Of a DNA stretch of 64,000 nucleotides, positions 20,921 to 31,477 are shown one piece after another (the stretch's first letter is position 1; the number at the start of each line of letters is the position of its first letter). Source of the DNA: Paraburkholderia phenoliruptrix (GTDB lineage: Bacteria; Pseudomonadota; Gammaproteobacteria; Burkholderiales; Burkholderiaceae); NCBI RefSeq assembly GCF_902859825.1, contig NZ_CADIKB010000011.1, positions 62,001-126,000 of the forward strand, read 5' to 3'. A program made the position numbers and the translations under genes. The notes beneath the pieces were generated by a model, which saw nothing but the letters and a program-made list of their open reading frames with translations, did not search any database and was not told the DNA's origin.

Positions 20921-21299
20921 AGCGTCCGTCTAACCAAGGGGCACGAAGAAAGGCGCGCGCGAAGCGCCGCCGAGGATGATGCAACGATGCTGTCGGAGCG
21001 AGGCCATACGGCCGCGTTCGCAGTGAAGTTTCCGATGCTGCCGCAGCCATGAGCGTTTTGCTTCGCCGGATTCCCGGCAATGCGCGGTGATTCGCCGCGC
21101 AGGGCATGAGCGACCACGGAGCACGCCAGACCTTCACAGCGGGTCACGCAGTCACTCAGTATAGCGGCGTTGCGTGACGGGCGGCAGGGCATTAGCCAGG
21201 CGCTATAAGACGCTTCGAGACGCTTCGCGGCCAGCGAGGCGCGAGACCGCTCACTGCGTTTTCGTGTTATTGCGCAATCGCGCTATCACTACCGCGCCG
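20921..21299. other. gene-less stretch between pgi and nnr
   Basis: This 379-bp gap upstream of pgi must hold the pgi promoter (minus strand). I see no convincing -35/-10 pair, terminator or small gene. Open frames crossing it are shadows of neighbouring genes. Confidence 0.4.
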
Positions 21300-22886
21300 T
21301 CACGTTTGGGACGACGGATAGAACATGCGGTTCAGCAAGGTCCGCACCATCGGCGCAAGTTCGCCTGCCGTGAGTCCGGCGGGCCCATCGCCTTGCGCGC
21401 TCAAGGTGTCCGCGGCGAGCCCATGCAGATAGACGCCCGCGAGCGCCGCCTCGTAAGCCGGCAGGCGCTGCGCGAGCAGGGCGCCGATCATGCCGCCGAG
21501 CACGTCGCCGGTGCCGCCCGTGGCGAGCGCTGCATTGCCGGTCGGATTGATCGTCAGGCGGCCATCGGGAGCGGCGATCACCGTGCCCGTGCCTTTCAGC
21601 ACCACCACGCCGGCAAAGCGTGCGGCGAGCGAGCGCGCGGCGTTCAGGCGGTCGCGCTGCACGCCGGCGGCGTCGGTGCCGAGCAAGCGCGCGGCTTCGA
21701 GCGGATGCGGCGTCAGCACGCACGGATCGCCTGCTGCGCCGCGCGCCGTGACGGCCGCCGCCAACGCCGCGTCTTTCGACATCAGATTGAGCGCGTCGGC
21801 GTCGAACAGCTTCGGCACATCCAGTTGCAGGACATCGCGCAGCACGCGTGCGGCGCGCTCGCCGTGGCCCATGCCGCAGCCCACCGCGAGCGCGTCCATT
21901 CGGTCGAGCGGCAGATCGTCGACGGGATGCAACATCAGTTCCGGATGAGGCGGGTCGTACGGCGGCGCGCCCGCGCCGACGAGCGCGACGTGAACTTTCC
22001 CCGCGCCGCTGAAGAGCGCCGCGCGCGCGGCGAGAATCGGCGCGCCGCACATGCCGGTGTCGCCGCCCACCACCGCGAGGCTGCCGAACGTGCCCTTGTT
22101 GGTCGCGAAATCGCGCGGCGGCAGGAAGCCGGCGAACAGTTCCGGCGCGTTCAGCCGGACGCTGGCGCGCGCCGCGCTGTCGACGCCGATCGGCGCGACC
22201 GTCACCGCGCCGGCAAGATCGCGGCCCTGCGCGGTGAAGAGGCCGGGCTTTGCGGCGATGAAGGTGACGGTGTGCGTCGCGCGCACGGCGGCGTCGCCGT
22301 TGCCGGCAATGGTGCCCGTGTCGCTGTCGAGACCGCTCGGCACGTCGAGCGCCAGCACGCCGCCGCTGCGCGGCCGCGCCGCGGTGCGTTGCGAGAGCCG
22401 CCGCGCGAGGTCCGCGAACACGCCTTCCAGCGGGCGCGTGAGGCCGATGCCGAACATGCCGTCGACAAGCCAGGTGTAACCGTCGAACGAAGCGGGCGGA
22501 GCCTCCTGGATCGCGACGCCGCACGCACGGGCCGTGTCGAGCGCCCAGCGGGCGTCGTCTGGCTTCACTGGGACCGGCATGCACAGTTCCACGGCGATGC
22601 CGGTCTTGTGCAGCTCCGCTGCGAGAATCAGCGCGTCGCCGCCGTTGTTGCCGGGGCCCGCAATCAGCCAGACGCGCTGCCGCGCTTTTTCGGTGGAGGT
22701 GTCGCGCGTGATCCGTTCCGCAAGGAAGCTCGCGGCCGCCTTGCCGGCGCGGTCCATCAGCGCGTGCGCGGGCAGCGCCGCCGCGGCTTGCGTTTCGGCG
22801 ATCCGCAAGTCGGTCAGCGTCAGCAGCGGGAGGGCGCGGTTCTCAGGGCGAATCAGCGTCGGGGGCGTGAGGTCGGCGTGGGTCAT
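21300..22886 (-). CDS. nnr: bifunctional NAD(P)H-hydrate epimerase / ADP-dependent NAD(P)H-hydrate dehydratase
   Basis: This metabolite-repair enzyme restores NADH and NADPH from their hydrated forms. The 528-residue product fuses an N-terminal epimerase domain (YjeF_N; GPGNNGGDA at 77-85, DGMFGIG, DVPSGLDSDTG) to a C-terminal ribokinase-like dehydratase domain (KGTFGSLAVVGG, TPHPLEAARLLG, and the nucleotide motif NAALATGGTGDVLGG). I start at ATG 22886 (MTHADLTP). The frame is open to 22943, but the extra 19 residues are Arg/Pro-rich and unlike the family. The adjacent minus-strand dadA-like gene lies 170 bp upstream. Confidence 0.95.
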   Translation of the reverse strand: MTHADLTPPTLIRPENRALPLLTLTDLRIAETQAAAALPAHALMDRAGKAAASFLAERITRDTSTEKARQRVWLIAGPGNNGGDALILAAELHKTGIAVELCMPVPVKPDDARWALDTARACGVAIQEAPPASFDGYTWLVDGMFGIGLTRPLEGVFADLARRLSQRTAARPRSGGVLALDVPSGLDSDTGTIAGNGDAAVRATHTVTFIAAKPGLFTAQGRDLAGAVTVAPIGVDSAARASVRLNAPELFAGFLPPRDFATNKGTFGSLAVVGGDTGMCGAPILAARAALFSGAGKVHVALVGAGAPPYDPPHPELMLHPVDDLPLDRMDALAVGCGMGHGERAARVLRDVLQLDVPKLFDADALNLMSKDAALAAAVTARGAAGDPCVLTPHPLEAARLLGTDAAGVQRDRLNAARSLAARFAGVVVLKGTGTVIAAPDGRLTINPTGNAALATGGTGDVLGGMIGALLAQRLPAYEAALAGVYLHGLAADTLSAQGDGPAGLTAGELAPMVRTLLNRMFYPSSQT

Positions 22887-23056
22887 GGCGAAGCATGGCA
22901 AGAAAGGGCGGGCGCGAGGAGGCAGGCGCGAAAGCCTGCGCAATCGCTATGGTAGTGCTGAAGGGCGCGCGGTGCCTGCATTGAAGACGCGTCCAAGCGC
23001 GTTAATAAGCGCGCATATAAGCGCCAGAGACGGCTCGCTCTGTCCGCCGCCGCTGC

Positions 23057-24364
23057 CTACGCGCTTGCGTGGAACCTGTCCGCCCGCAGCGCGGCCAGCG
23101 TGTCATCGGGCAAATCCGGCGTCCGGCCGCCGATCAGGTCGGCAATCAGCTTGCCCGCGCCGCACGCCAGTCCCCAGCCCGCGGGGCCGTGCCCAACATT
23201 GACGAAAAGCCGCGGATGCAGCGCGTTGCCCACCACCGGCAGCCCGTCCGGCGACAGCAGCTTGATGCCTTCCCAGGGCAGGGCCGCCGAAATGCGCGCG
23301 GCTCCCGGAATCCAGTCGTGCGTCGCCTGGCCGAGGAGCGCGAGGGCTTCCTTCGTCACCGCTTCGGCAAGCGGCCTGTCGAGCTGGTTCGCGGCCTGCA
23401 GCACGGCGCCGCCGGCAATGCGCAAGCGGTGATTCATCCGGCTGATCGTGATGCGCTTGACCGCGTCGACGATCGCCACGTGCGGCGCACATTCTTCATG
23501 CGCGATCGGCGCGACGAGCGTGTGAAGCCGCAGCGGATGGAGCGGCAGCCGCAAGCCGAGGCGCTCGAGCAGTGCGAGACTGCCTTGTCCGGCGGCGACG
23601 ACGACGGCGTCCGCCTGGATCACGTCGACTTCGCGCGAGCGCGCCGCCGCACCCGGGCGCGACGCCAGTTCCACCGCGACGCGCTGACCTTCCAGACGAA
23701 TCGCCGAGACTTCGCAGCCGAGCATGAACTGCACGCCGCCCTGGTTATCGAGCGTCTGCTTGATCAGTTTGGCGAAGAGCGGACAATTGGCGGTTCGCTC
23801 GTGATCGAACAGCACGCCGCCCGCGAATTCCGGCTCCGTGCGCACGGAATGCTCGTAGGCCGCACATTCGGCGGGCGTGAGCACATGATGCGGCACCTCG
23901 TGGCGCGCGAGCAGGCCGAACGCCGGCTGCAACTGTTCCCATTCCTCGGCGGAACGCACGAGGTACAACACGCCGCTCGCCTGTTCGAACTCGTAGCCAA
24001 AGCGCGCTTCCATATCCGCCATCGCCTCGCGCGACGCCTCGACGAGCGGGCGCAGCAAGCCATATTGGCGGCCATACTGGTCCTGTTCCTGCAAGACGGC
24101 CAGTTTCTTGACGAACTGGCGCGCCGGCCCGCTGAAACCGGGTTTGCTGATGACGCCGTTTTTCGCGTTCTGGCGGCTTGCCATGAAAGTCGGGCCGAAC
24201 CAGACGTCGAGCGGCGTCGGCAGGACGGTGCCGCCGTGTCCATAGGTCGCGCCCTGCGCAACGGTGGCATGGCGTTCGACGACGCATACCCGGTGGCCGG
24301 CCGCGCGTAGCTGATAAGCGGTGGCGACGCCAGCAATCCCGCCGCCAATGACGATGACATCCAT
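23057..24364 (-). CDS. dadA: D-amino acid dehydrogenase (DadA-like FAD oxidoreductase)
   Basis: This 435-residue flavoenzyme has the FAD-binding Rossmann motif VIVIGGGIAGVATAYQL at the N-terminus and the DadA-like sequence GATYGHGGTVLPTPLDVW soon after. A C-terminal FAD-contact region (LFVNVGHGPAGWGLACGAGK) has the family's conserved glycines. DadA deaminates D-amino acids, typically D-alanine, and passes electrons to the quinone pool. No alanine racemase gene (dadX) is adjacent, so the substrate is less certain than the fold. Several DadA paralogues usually occur in this clade. Confidence 0.88.
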   Translation of the reverse strand: MDVIVIGGGIAGVATAYQLRAAGHRVCVVERHATVAQGATYGHGGTVLPTPLDVWFGPTFMASRQNAKNGVISKPGFSGPARQFVKKLAVLQEQDQYGRQYGLLRPLVEASREAMADMEARFGYEFEQASGVLYLVRSAEEWEQLQPAFGLLARHEVPHHVLTPAECAAYEHSVRTEPEFAGGVLFDHERTANCPLFAKLIKQTLDNQGGVQFMLGCEVSAIRLEGQRVAVELASRPGAAARSREVDVIQADAVVVAAGQGSLALLERLGLRLPLHPLRLHTLVAPIAHEECAPHVAIVDAVKRITISRMNHRLRIAGGAVLQAANQLDRPLAEAVTKEALALLGQATHDWIPGAARISAALPWEGIKLLSPDGLPVVGNALHPRLFVNVGHGPAGWGLACGAGKLIADLIGGRTPDLPDDTLAALRADRFHASA

Positions 24365-24791
24365 TCTTCTGATTCGATTTGCCGGGCGAGGCGCCGAGGC
24401 GTGATATGCGGTGCGGCTGCCGCTCGCGCGCTGCCACGCGTGCCTGAAACGGCGTCGGGCACGGCTCGCGACATGGGGCCGGCGGCAAGGCCGCGCCTTC
24501 TTCGCACCGATCTGATGAAAGGCCGAATGATAGCAGTCAACGACCGCGCGCGGTCATGCGCGCCGCGCGGCGCGCCACCGTCCGCGATGCGAGGCGGGCA
24601 TCGGGCGGGCCGGCGAGGGCACAGCGAGGGCACGGGGGCGGCTTGGCCACGGCATGAGCGAGCACGCGGCAACGCCACCGCCAGGGCCGCTGGGAGGCCG
24701 TTCCCGGGGTATAATCCCGGACTTCCTTTCCGCCTCATGTCGCCATCACGCGCGACTCTTCGGCATCATTGAGCGACGCAACGTCAAGTCC
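24365..24791. other. divergent intergenic region dadA-purL
   Basis: This 427-bp gap holds the purL promoter near 24710 and the start of the dadA leader. No gene is supported. The purL frame is open upstream from 24654, but the added residues are not family-like. Confidence 0.5.
24705..24720 (+). promoter_or_regulatory. candidate purL promoter -10 region
   Basis: A perfect TATAAT (24710-24715) lies 77 bp before the purL ATG and is flanked by a short inverted repeat CCGGG/CCCGG. No good -35 is present at 17 bp, so a regulator may be needed or the match may be chance. Confidence 0.45.
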
Positions 24792-27700
24792 ATGGCCCAC
24801 TTCTCGTGTTTCCCCGGCGCTTCGGCCCTTTCCGATTTCCGTCAAACCCGCCTGCTCGAAACGCTTACGCGCATCGACCCGAACATCACGGGCGTGCGCG
24901 GGCAATATCTGCACTTCGTCAACGCGCAAACTCCGCTTTCCGCTGAAGACACCGCGAAAATCGAGGCACTGATGCATTACGGCCACCCGCTCGAGGAAAG
25001 CAGGGAGCGCGGCGCCGCCGAAACGTTTCTCGTCGTGCCGCGCTTCGGCACGGTGTCGCCGTGGGCGAGCAAGGCAACGGACATCGCGCACCTGTGCGGG
25101 CTCACGCAGGTGCGCCGCATCGAGCGCGGCGTCGAGTACACGGTCACACTGAAAAGCGGCCTGCTCGGCGGCAAGAAGGCGCTCTCCGACGAAGCGCGCG
25201 AAGCCGTCGCCGCCGCCTTGCACGACCGCATGACCGAGAGCGTGGCACCGTCGCGCGATCACGCGCTGCATCTGTTCGACGAACTGCCAGCCAAGCCGCT
25301 GCAAACGGTCGACGTGCTGACCCGCGGCCGCGCCGCGCTGGAAGCCGCCAACTCGGAACTGGGCCTCGCGCTCGCCGACGACGAAATCGACTACCTCGTG
25401 GACGCGTTCACGAAGCTCGGCCGCAATCCGACCGACGTCGAACTGATGATGTTCGCGCAGGCCAACAGCGAACACTGCCGCCACAAGATCTTCAATGCGG
25501 AATGGACGATCGACGGCGAGAAGCAGGACATCTCGCTCTTTAACATGATCCGCAATACCGAGAAGCTGAACCCGCAAGGCACGATCGTCGCGTATTCGGA
25601 CAATTCGGCGATCATGGCGGGCGGCATGGCCGAGCGCTGGTTCCCGCGCACGCCCGAGCAGCTCGGCGCGAACGAGTTGCCGCAGCACTATCGCCGCAGC
25701 GTCGAGCTCACGCACACGCTGATGAAAGTGGAAACGCACAACCACCCGACCGCAATCTCGCCGTTTCCGGGCGCCGCGACGGGCGCGGGCGGCGAAATCC
25801 GCGACGAAGGCGCGACCGGCCGCGGCGCGCGCCCGAAGGCGGGCCTCACCGGCTTTACCGTGTCGAACCTGGAATTGCCCGACGGCGTGGAAGCCTGGGA
25901 AAATGCGCGCGACGTAGCCGTCCCGGTTGGGCACCGCAATCCGAACGACGCCCAAGAGGCGTACGGCCGGCCGGACCGCATCGCTTCGCCGCTTCAGATC
26001 ATGATCGACGGACCGCTCGGCGGCGCCGCGTTCAACAATGAATTCGGGCGGCCGAATCTGGGCGGTTATTTCCGCGCGTACGAGCAGAACGTGGCCGGGG
26101 TGGTGCGCGGCTATCACAAGCCGATCATGATTGCAGGCGGCATCGGCAATATTTCGGACCAGCACACGCACAAGCACGACTTGCCGGAAGGCTCGCTGCT
26201 GATCCAGATCGGCGGCCCGGGCATGCGCATCGGCATGGGCGGCGGCGCGGCGAGCTCCATGGCGACCGGCACCAACACCGCCGAACTCGACTTCGACTCG
26301 GTGCAGCGCGGCAATCCGGAAATCGAGCGGCGCGCGCAGGAAGTCATCAACGCGTGCTGGCAGCTCGGCGACAAGAATCCCATTCTGAGCATCCACGACG
26401 TGGGCGCAGGCGGCTTGTCGAACGCGTTTCCGGAAGTCGTGGACGGCGCGGGCAAGGGCGCGCTCTTCGATCTGCGCAAGATCCAGCTCGAGGAAAGCGG
26501 CCTGTCGCCGCGCGAAATCTGGTCGAACGAGGCGCAGGAGCGCTATGTGCTCGCCATCGCCCCGGCCGATCTGCCGGCCTTCGCGGCCATGTGCGAGCGC
26601 GAGCGTTGCCCGTTCGCCGTGATCGGCACGGCCACGGCCGAGCGTCAACTGAAGCTGATCGATCCTGAACTGAAGGACGGCAACGCGCACCAGCCGGTCG
26701 ACATGCCGATGGAAGTGCTGCTCGGCAAGGCGCCGCGTATGCATCGCGACGTCACGCGGGTCGAGCCGACGCTGCAGCCGGTGGACGTGACCGCCATCAC
26801 GCTGTCCGAAGTCGCGGTGAGCGTGCTGCGTCATCCGACGGTGGCGAGCAAGTCGTTCCTCATCACCATCGGCGACCGTTCGGTGGGCGGCACGACCGCG
26901 CGCGACCAGATGGTCGGCCCGTGGCAAGTGCCGGTGGCCGACGTCGCGATCACGACGATGGACTACGCGGGCTTTCGCGGCGAAGCCATGACCATGGCCG
27001 AGCGCACGCCGCTCGCCGTGATCGACGCGCCGGCGTCGGGCCGGATGGCGGTCGGCGAGGCGGTCACGAATATCGCGGCCGCGCCGATCGCGTCGCTCGA
27101 CAAGCTCAAGCTGTCGGCGAACTGGATGGCCGCCTGCGGCGCGCCGGGCGAAGACGCGGCGCTTTATGACACGGTCAAGGCAATCGGCATGGAGCTGTGC
27201 CCGGCGCTCGGCATCAGCATTCCGGTCGGCAAGGACTCGCTGTCCATGCGCACGAAGTGGGAAGACCGCGGCGTCGCGAAGGAAGTCGTCGCGCCGGTGT
27301 CGCTCATCATTTCGGCATTCGCGCCCGTGGAAGACGTGCGCCGCCATCTCACGCCGCAACTGCGCCGCGCGGGCGGGGCGGACGGTGTGGGCGATTCGGT
27401 GCTCATCGCCATCGATCTGGGCCGCGGCAAGCATCGCCTTGGCGGCAGTATCCTCGCGCAGGTCACGCAGCAGATCGGCGACACAGTGCCGGATATCGAC
27501 GATCCCGAAGATCTGAAGCGCTTCTTCAACGCCATCCAGTCGCTGAACGCAAACGGCAAGCTGCTCGCGTACCACGATCGCTCCGATGGCGGCCTGTGGG
27601 CGACCGTCTGCGAAATGGCGTTCGCGGGTCATGTGGGCGTGTCGCTGAACGTCGACATGCTGGTGCTCGACCCGCACCACGAGTCCGATTACGGCGACGC

Positions 27701-28886
27701 CAAAGACTGGGCGAAGCAGACGAGTGGCCGTCGCGAAGACCGCACGATCCGCGCGCTCTTCACCGAAGAACTGGGCGCCGTGATTCAGGTGCGCGCGGCC
27801 GACCGCGACGCGGTACTCGGCGCGTTGCGCGAGCATGGCCTGTCGGCGTGCTCGCATGTGATCGGCAAGACCAACGACCGCGATGTGATCGAGGTGTATC
27901 GCGACGCGAAGAAGGTGTATGAGGCGCCGCGCGTCGAGCTGCATCGCGCGTGGAGCGAGGTGAGCTGGCGCATTGCGCGTCTGCGCGACAACCCCGCCTG
28001 CGCCGACGCCGAATACGACACGCTGCTCGACGCCGCGGATCCCGGCATCACGCCGGTGCTGACGTTCGATCCTGCGGAAGACGTCGCCGCGCCGTACATC
28101 GGCAAGAGCGCGCGTCCGCGTGTCGCGATTCTTCGCGAGCAGGGCGTGAACTCGCATCTGGAAACGGCCTATGCATTCGACCGCGCGGGCTTCGACGCGC
28201 ACGACGTGCACATGAGCGACCTGCTCGCGGGCCGGGCCAACCTCGCGGATTTTGCGGGCGCGGTGGCGTGCGGCGGCTTCTCGTACGGCGACACGCTCGG
28301 CGCGGGCGAGGGCTGGGCGAAAGCGATCCGCTTCAATGCGCAGCTGGCCGACATGTTCGCGGCGTTCTTCGGCCGCAAGGACACGTTCGCGCTCGGTATC
28401 TGCAACGGCTGCCAGATGATGAGCAGCCTCGCGTCGATGATTCCGGGCGCAGACGCCTGGCCGAAGTTCACGCGCAACAAGTCGGAAAAATTCGAAGCGC
28501 GCTTCTCGCTCGTGCAAGTCGAGGCGTCGCCGTCCATTTTCTTCGCTGGCATGGAAGGCTCGCGCATTCCGGTCGCGGTCGCGCACGGCGAGGGTTATGC
28601 GGACTTCTCGCAGCAGGGGGATGCATCGAAGGTCGCGGTGGCAATGCGCTATGTCGACCACCGCGGTCAGGCAACGGAGCTCTATCCGTTCAACCCGAAC
28701 GGGTCGCCGGACGGCATCACGTCCGTTACGACGCCGGACGGCCGCTTCACCGTGCTCATGCCGCACACCGAGCGCGTGCATCGCGCGGTGCAGATGAGCT
28801 GGCACCCGGAAGGCTGGGGCGAGGGCGCCACGGACGCTAGCCCGTGGCTGCGTGTGTTCCAGAACGCGCGACGCTGGCTGGGCTGA
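24792..28886 (+). CDS. purL: phosphoribosylformylglycinamidine synthase (large, single-chain)
   Basis: This enzyme performs the fourth step of de novo purine synthesis, converting FGAR to FGAM with glutamine. The 1364-residue chain is the proteobacterial fused form: an N-terminal PurS-like region, two AIR-synthase-type domains (one with [14 protein letters not shown]), and a C-terminal glutamine amidotransferase domain. The amidotransferase has nucleophile Cys1204 (GICNGCQ) and the His1338/Glu1340 pair in SWHPEG. I start at ATG 24792 (MAHFSCFPG), which matches the family N-terminus. The gene stands alone and ends before a bidirectional terminator. Confidence 0.97.
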   Translation: MAHFSCFPGASALSDFRQTRLLETLTRIDPNITGVRGQYLHFVNAQTPLSAEDTAKIEALMHYGHPLEESRERGAAETFLVVPRFGTVSPWASKATDIAHLCGLTQVRRIERGVEYTVTLKSGLLGGKKALSDEAREAVAAALHDRMTESVAPSRDHALHLFDELPAKPLQTVDVLTRGRAALEAANSELGLALADDEIDYLVDAFTKLGRNPTDVELMMFAQANSEHCRHKIFNAEWTIDGEKQDISLFNMIRNTEKLNPQGTIVAYSDNSAIMAGGMAERWFPRTPEQLGANELPQHYRRSVELTHTLMKVETHNHPTAISPFPGAATGAGGEIRDEGATGRGARPKAGLTGFTVSNLELPDGVEAWENARDVAVPVGHRNPNDAQEAYGRPDRIASPLQIMIDGPLGGAAFNNEFGRPNLGGYFRAYEQNVAGVVRGYHKPIMIAGGIGNISDQHTHKHDLPEGSLLIQIGGPGMRIGMGGGAASSMATGTNTAELDFDSVQRGNPEIERRAQEVINACWQLGDKNPILSIHDVGAGGLSNAFPEVVDGAGKGALFDLRKIQLEESGLSPREIWSNEAQERYVLAIAPADLPAFAAMCERERCPFAVIGTATAERQLKLIDPELKDGNAHQPVDMPMEVLLGKAPRMHRDVTRVEPTLQPVDVTAITLSEVAVSVLRHPTVASKSFLITIGDRSVGGTTARDQMVGPWQVPVADVAITTMDYAGFRGEAMTMAERTPLAVIDAPASGRMAVGEAVTNIAAAPIASLDKLKLSANWMAACGAPGEDAALYDTVKAIGMELCPALGISIPVGKDSLSMRTKWEDRGVAKEVVAPVSLIISAFAPVEDVRRHLTPQLRRAGGADGVGDSVLIAIDLGRGKHRLGGSILAQVTQQIGDTVPDIDDPEDLKRFFNAIQSLNANGKLLAYHDRSDGGLWATVCEMAFAGHVGVSLNVDMLVLDPHHESDYGDAKDWAKQTSGRREDRTIRALFTEELGAVIQVRAADRDAVLGALREHGLSACSHVIGKTNDRDVIEVYRDAKKVYEAPRVELHRAWSEVSWRIARLRDNPACADAEYDTLLDAADPGITPVLTFDPAEDVAAPYIGKSARPRVAILREQGVNSHLETAYAFDRAGFDAHDVHMSDLLAGRANLADFAGAVACGGFSYGDTLGAGEGWAKAIRFNAQLADMFAAFFGRKDTFALGICNGCQMMSSLASMIPGADAWPKFTRNKSEKFEARFSLVQVEASPSIFFAGMEGSRIPVAVAHGEGYADFSQQGDASKVAVAMRYVDHRGQATELYPFNPNGSPDGITSVTTPDGRFTVLMPHTERVHRAVQMSWHPEGWGEGATDASPWLRVFQNARRWLG

Positions 28887-29012
28887 TCAGCGGGCAATAA
28901 GTGTGCAATAAGCGGCAATAAGCGAGGGGCAGGCTGCTGTGCGACACAGCGGCCTGTCATACGCGCCCACAGCGCCATGCAGTGCAAAGCGCCGCGCCCG
29001 CAGCTTTCCCGC

Positions 29013-29048
29013 AAAACAAAAGCCGCCCTTAGGCGGCTTTTGTTTTTT
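29013..29048. terminator. bidirectional terminator between purL and the parvulin gene
   Basis: A 15-bp perfect stem AAAACAAAAGCCGCC (29013-29027) with GGCGGCTTTTGTTTT (29032-29046) and a 4-nt loop has A/T tracts at both sides and serves the convergent purL and minus-strand operon. Confidence 0.92.
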
Positions 29049-29068
29049 GAAGCGGCGATGAGACACGC

Positions 29069-29848
29069 TTACTGGATCTTCGCGTTCTTGCGCAGACCTT
29101 CCTCGAACGCCTGCAGCTTTTCCTGCTGGATCTGCTGCACGATTTGCGGGCGCACCTGTTCGAGCGGCGGCGGCGTGATGCTGCGCACGTCGTCGACGCG
29201 GATGATGTGCCAGCCGAACTGCGTATGCACCGGCGTGTCGCTCATCTGGCCTTTCTGCAGATGCGTGGCCGCGTCCGCGAATTCCGGCACATAGGCCTTC
29301 GGATCCGACCAGTCCAGGTCGCCGCCGTTCTTGCCCGAGCCCGGATCCTTCGAATATTGCTTGGCCAGCTCTTCGAAGCTCGCGCCGCCCTTGATCTTCG
29401 CGATCAGATCTTTGGCCTGCTGCTCGTTGTCGACGAGGATGTGGTGCAGGTGATACTCCTTGCCGCCCGCGTCCTTGATCAGCGCGTTGTAGCGGGCGGT
29501 GACTTCCGCGTCGGTCGGCGCATTCTTCTTCACGAAGTCTTCGATCAGCGCACGCAGCACGACGGTTTGCTGAGCCACGGCGACTTGCGCCTTGATGTCC
29601 GGACGATTCTGCAAACCGCGGCGCAGCGCTTCCTGCATCAGCACTTCGCGATTCACGAGCTCTTCGCGCACGGCCATCTGCAATTGCGGCGTGTTCTGCT
29701 GGCCTTGATGAACCAGTTGGTCGATCAGCGCGTCGGCGCGAGACTTGGGGATCGGCGTGCCGTTCACCACGGCGATGTTCTGTGCGAATGCAGGTGCAGC
29801 CGCGAACGCAGCCAGCAATACCCAAAGGCGGGTTTTCTTCAAGGTCAT
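29069..29848 (-). CDS. periplasmic parvulin-type peptidyl-prolyl isomerase
   Basis: This 259-residue protein has a cleavable signal peptide (MTLKKTRLWVLLAAFAAAPAFA), a SurA/PrsA-like N-terminal helical region and a parvulin domain (EYHLHHILVDN through FGWHIIRVDDVRSI). It should assist folding of exported proteins. It is the last gene of a minus-strand run yciB-bolA-parvulin: its ATG lies 11 bp after the bolA stop and AGGAAA overlaps that stop. It is much shorter than the PpiD-like protein at 15.2 kb, which is a separate membrane-anchored paralogue. Confidence 0.92.
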   Translation of the reverse strand: MTLKKTRLWVLLAAFAAAPAFAQNIAVVNGTPIPKSRADALIDQLVHQGQQNTPQLQMAVREELVNREVLMQEALRRGLQNRPDIKAQVAVAQQTVVLRALIEDFVKKNAPTDAEVTARYNALIKDAGGKEYHLHHILVDNEQQAKDLIAKIKGGASFEELAKQYSKDPGSGKNGGDLDWSDPKAYVPEFADAATHLQKGQMSDTPVHTQFGWHIIRVDDVRSITPPPLEQVRPQIVQQIQQEKLQAFEEGLRKNAKIQ

Positions 29849-29859
29849 CGGAAGTTTTC

Positions 29860-30171
29860 CTAGCGGGACAACAAAGCGAATTCTTCGGGCGTGTAAGCCG
29901 TGATTGCAAGGGCATGAATGCCGCGCTGCATGGCATCGGCCAGCGCATCATACACCATGCGATGCCGCGCCACGCGGGGCTTGCCGGCGAATGCGGCCGC
30001 CACGATCGTGACACTGAAATGGCCGCCCGCAGCCGCGCCCGCGTGGCCTGCGTGCTGCGCGCTGTCGTCGGTGATACGGATCGACGCGATGGGCGCGAGC
30101 GCGGCTGTGAGACGCGCCTCGATCAGCGCCGCGCGCTCGGCAGTGGTGGCGTGCATGAACGCGTCGCTCAT
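29860..30171 (-). CDS. BolA family protein
   Basis: This 103-residue protein shows the BolA fold sequence: an N-terminal helix (IEARLTAALAPIASIRITDD), a Gly/His-rich segment (HAGHAGAAAGGHFSVTIVA), the FAGKPRVARHRMVYDAL region with the conserved His, and the C-terminal HALAITAYTPEE. BolA proteins partner with monothiol glutaredoxins in Fe-S cluster handling and affect cell shape. The ribosome site AGGAGGA lies inside the last codons of yciB, so translation is coupled. It overlaps neither neighbour. Confidence 0.92.
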   Translation of the reverse strand: MSDAFMHATTAERAALIEARLTAALAPIASIRITDDSAQHAGHAGAAAGGHFSVTIVAAAFAGKPRVARHRMVYDALADAMQRGIHALAITAYTPEEFALLSR

Positions 30172-30172
30172 G

Positions 30173-30703
30173 TCATTCCTCCTTCATGTACTTCGACAGC
30201 CACAGGCTTTGTCCGACGATAAACACCACCAGACAGCCCGTCGCGCCGAACAGTTTGAAATTGACCCACTGATCTGTCGTGTAGTTGTACGCGACGAACA
30301 GGTTGAGCAGGCCGAGCAAGACGAAGAAGATCGCCCAGATCACGTTCAGCTTGCCCCAGATCGCGTGCGGCAGCGTGATCTGCTTGCCCATCATTGCTTC
30401 GATCAGGTTCTTGCTGAAGGCGAGTTGCGAGACGATCAGCACGACCGAGAACGCCCAGTAAAGCACGGTCGGCTTCCACTTGATGAAGGTGTCGTTATGC
30501 AGCACGAGCGTCGCGCCGCCGAATACGGTGACGACGCCAAGGCTCACCCACAGCATCGGGTCCACCTTGCGGTGGCGAAAGGCCACCCACGCGATCTGCA
30601 CCAGCGTGGCGACGATCGCCACTGCCGTCGCCGTGAAGATGCCCCACACCTTGAAGGCGACGAAAAACAGGATGATCGGGAACAGATCGAACAGGAATTT
30701 CAT
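30173..30703 (-). CDS. yciB: septation protein A homologue, inner membrane
   Basis: This 176-residue protein has about five transmembrane helices and begins [18 protein letters not shown], typical of the YciB/IspZ family. Family members affect septation and envelope integrity; the biochemical role is unsettled. I use ATG 30703 because the family N-terminus starts there; the open frame extends to 30838 with non-homologous residues. Its stop lies 1 bp from the bolA start, which gives a tight yciB-bolA-parvulin operon. Confidence 0.93.
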   Translation of the reverse strand: MKFLFDLFPIILFFVAFKVWGIFTATAVAIVATLVQIAWVAFRHRKVDPMLWVSLGVVTVFGGATLVLHNDTFIKWKPTVLYWAFSVVLIVSQLAFSKNLIEAMMGKQITLPHAIWGKLNVIWAIFFVLLGLLNLFVAYNYTTDQWVNFKLFGATGCLVVFIVGQSLWLSKYMKEE

Positions 30704-31009
30704 TTCTGGACGGGAACTCGGAGAGTGGGTCGGAGGGGCAACGGTGCAGTGCGGAAGACCAAAAAGCGCTGGGGGCAAAAGCCGCCCGCGCCCGACGGGC
30801 GGCGCCTGGCGGTGCATCTCTCGTGACCTGGGACGCACGACGTGACTCGACTCGCTTGCCCCGGGCTTCGCCCGTAAGCCGAGCGGGCCGATGCATGCCG
30901 CCGGGTGCGCGGCGCACCGGCGCGAGGCGCGACGTCCGGACGGCTCGCCGCTTACTGCCGCCGGCCGCCAGCCGCCCGTCGAATCCCGCCGTCAGTGCAG
31001 AGCGCTGCC
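30704..31009. other. intergenic region between msrB and yciB
   Basis: This 306-bp gap is flanked on both sides by minus-strand genes. It contains the putative msrB terminator (30777-30803) and presumably the yciB promoter. I see no gene. Confidence 0.5.
30777..30803 (-). terminator. probable terminator of the selO-msrB unit
   Basis: Read on the minus strand, GCCGCCCG pairs with CGGGCGGC (30781-30788 with 30796-30803) and is followed by TTTT. It is GC-rich with a short T run, 207 bp past msrB, so the assignment is moderate. Confidence 0.5.
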
Positions 31010-31432
31010 TTACTTGGGCTCGAATTGTAACGCAGCCGAATTGATGCAGTACCGAAGCCCCGTCGGTGCCGGACCGTCCTCGAATACATGCCCGAGATGC
31101 GCGCCGCAGTTCTTGCATTGCACCTCGATGCGCAACATGCCGTGCGAGCGGTCGGTTTTTTCGGCGATCACCTCGCCGTTGATCGGCTTGAAGTAGCTCG
31201 GCCAGCCGCAGCCGGCGTCGAACTTGGTGTCCGATTCAAAGAGCGGCGTACCGCAACAGACGCAGTCGTACACGCCGCGTTCCCAGTGATCGTGATAGCG
31301 GCCGGTGAACGGGCGCTCGGTGGCCGCGTGGCGCGTCACCTGATATTCGATGTCGGAAAGCTGCGCGCGCCACTCGGCGTCGTCTTTCTGCACCTTGGGG
31401 GCGTCGTGCTTGAGGTCGTCGGGATTATTCAT
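31010..31432 (-). CDS. msrB: peptide-methionine (R)-S-oxide reductase
   Basis: MsrB reduces methionine-R-sulfoxide in proteins. The 140-residue product has both zinc CxxC pairs (Cys57/Cys60 and Cys106/Cys109), the catalytic Cys129 in RYCINSAAL and Cys75 in the CGWPSY motif. I start at ATG 31432 (MNNPDDLK). It lies 45 bp downstream of selO on the same strand, which suggests a redox-protection operon since SelO targets redox enzymes. No signal peptide is present, so it is cytoplasmic. Confidence 0.96.
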   Translation of the reverse strand: MNNPDDLKHDAPKVQKDDAEWRAQLSDIEYQVTRHAATERPFTGRYHDHWERGVYDCVCCGTPLFESDTKFDAGCGWPSYFKPINGEVIAEKTDRSHGMLRIEVQCKNCGAHLGHVFEDGPAPTGLRYCINSAALQFEPK

Positions 31433-31477
31433 GGTCGGTTCCTGTCTCATGCTTGTGTTGGGAGCGTGCCCGGCGCG

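Noticed and set aside
21174..22955. A 593-codon forward frame over nnr
   Set aside because: It is antisense to a clear nnr gene and is made of Arg/Ala/Gly-rich shadow sequence.
24735..28805. A 1356-codon open frame antisense to purL
   Set aside because: High third-position GC keeps the antisense frame open. Its Arg/His/Ala-rich composition has no family resemblance and the forward purL frame is certain.
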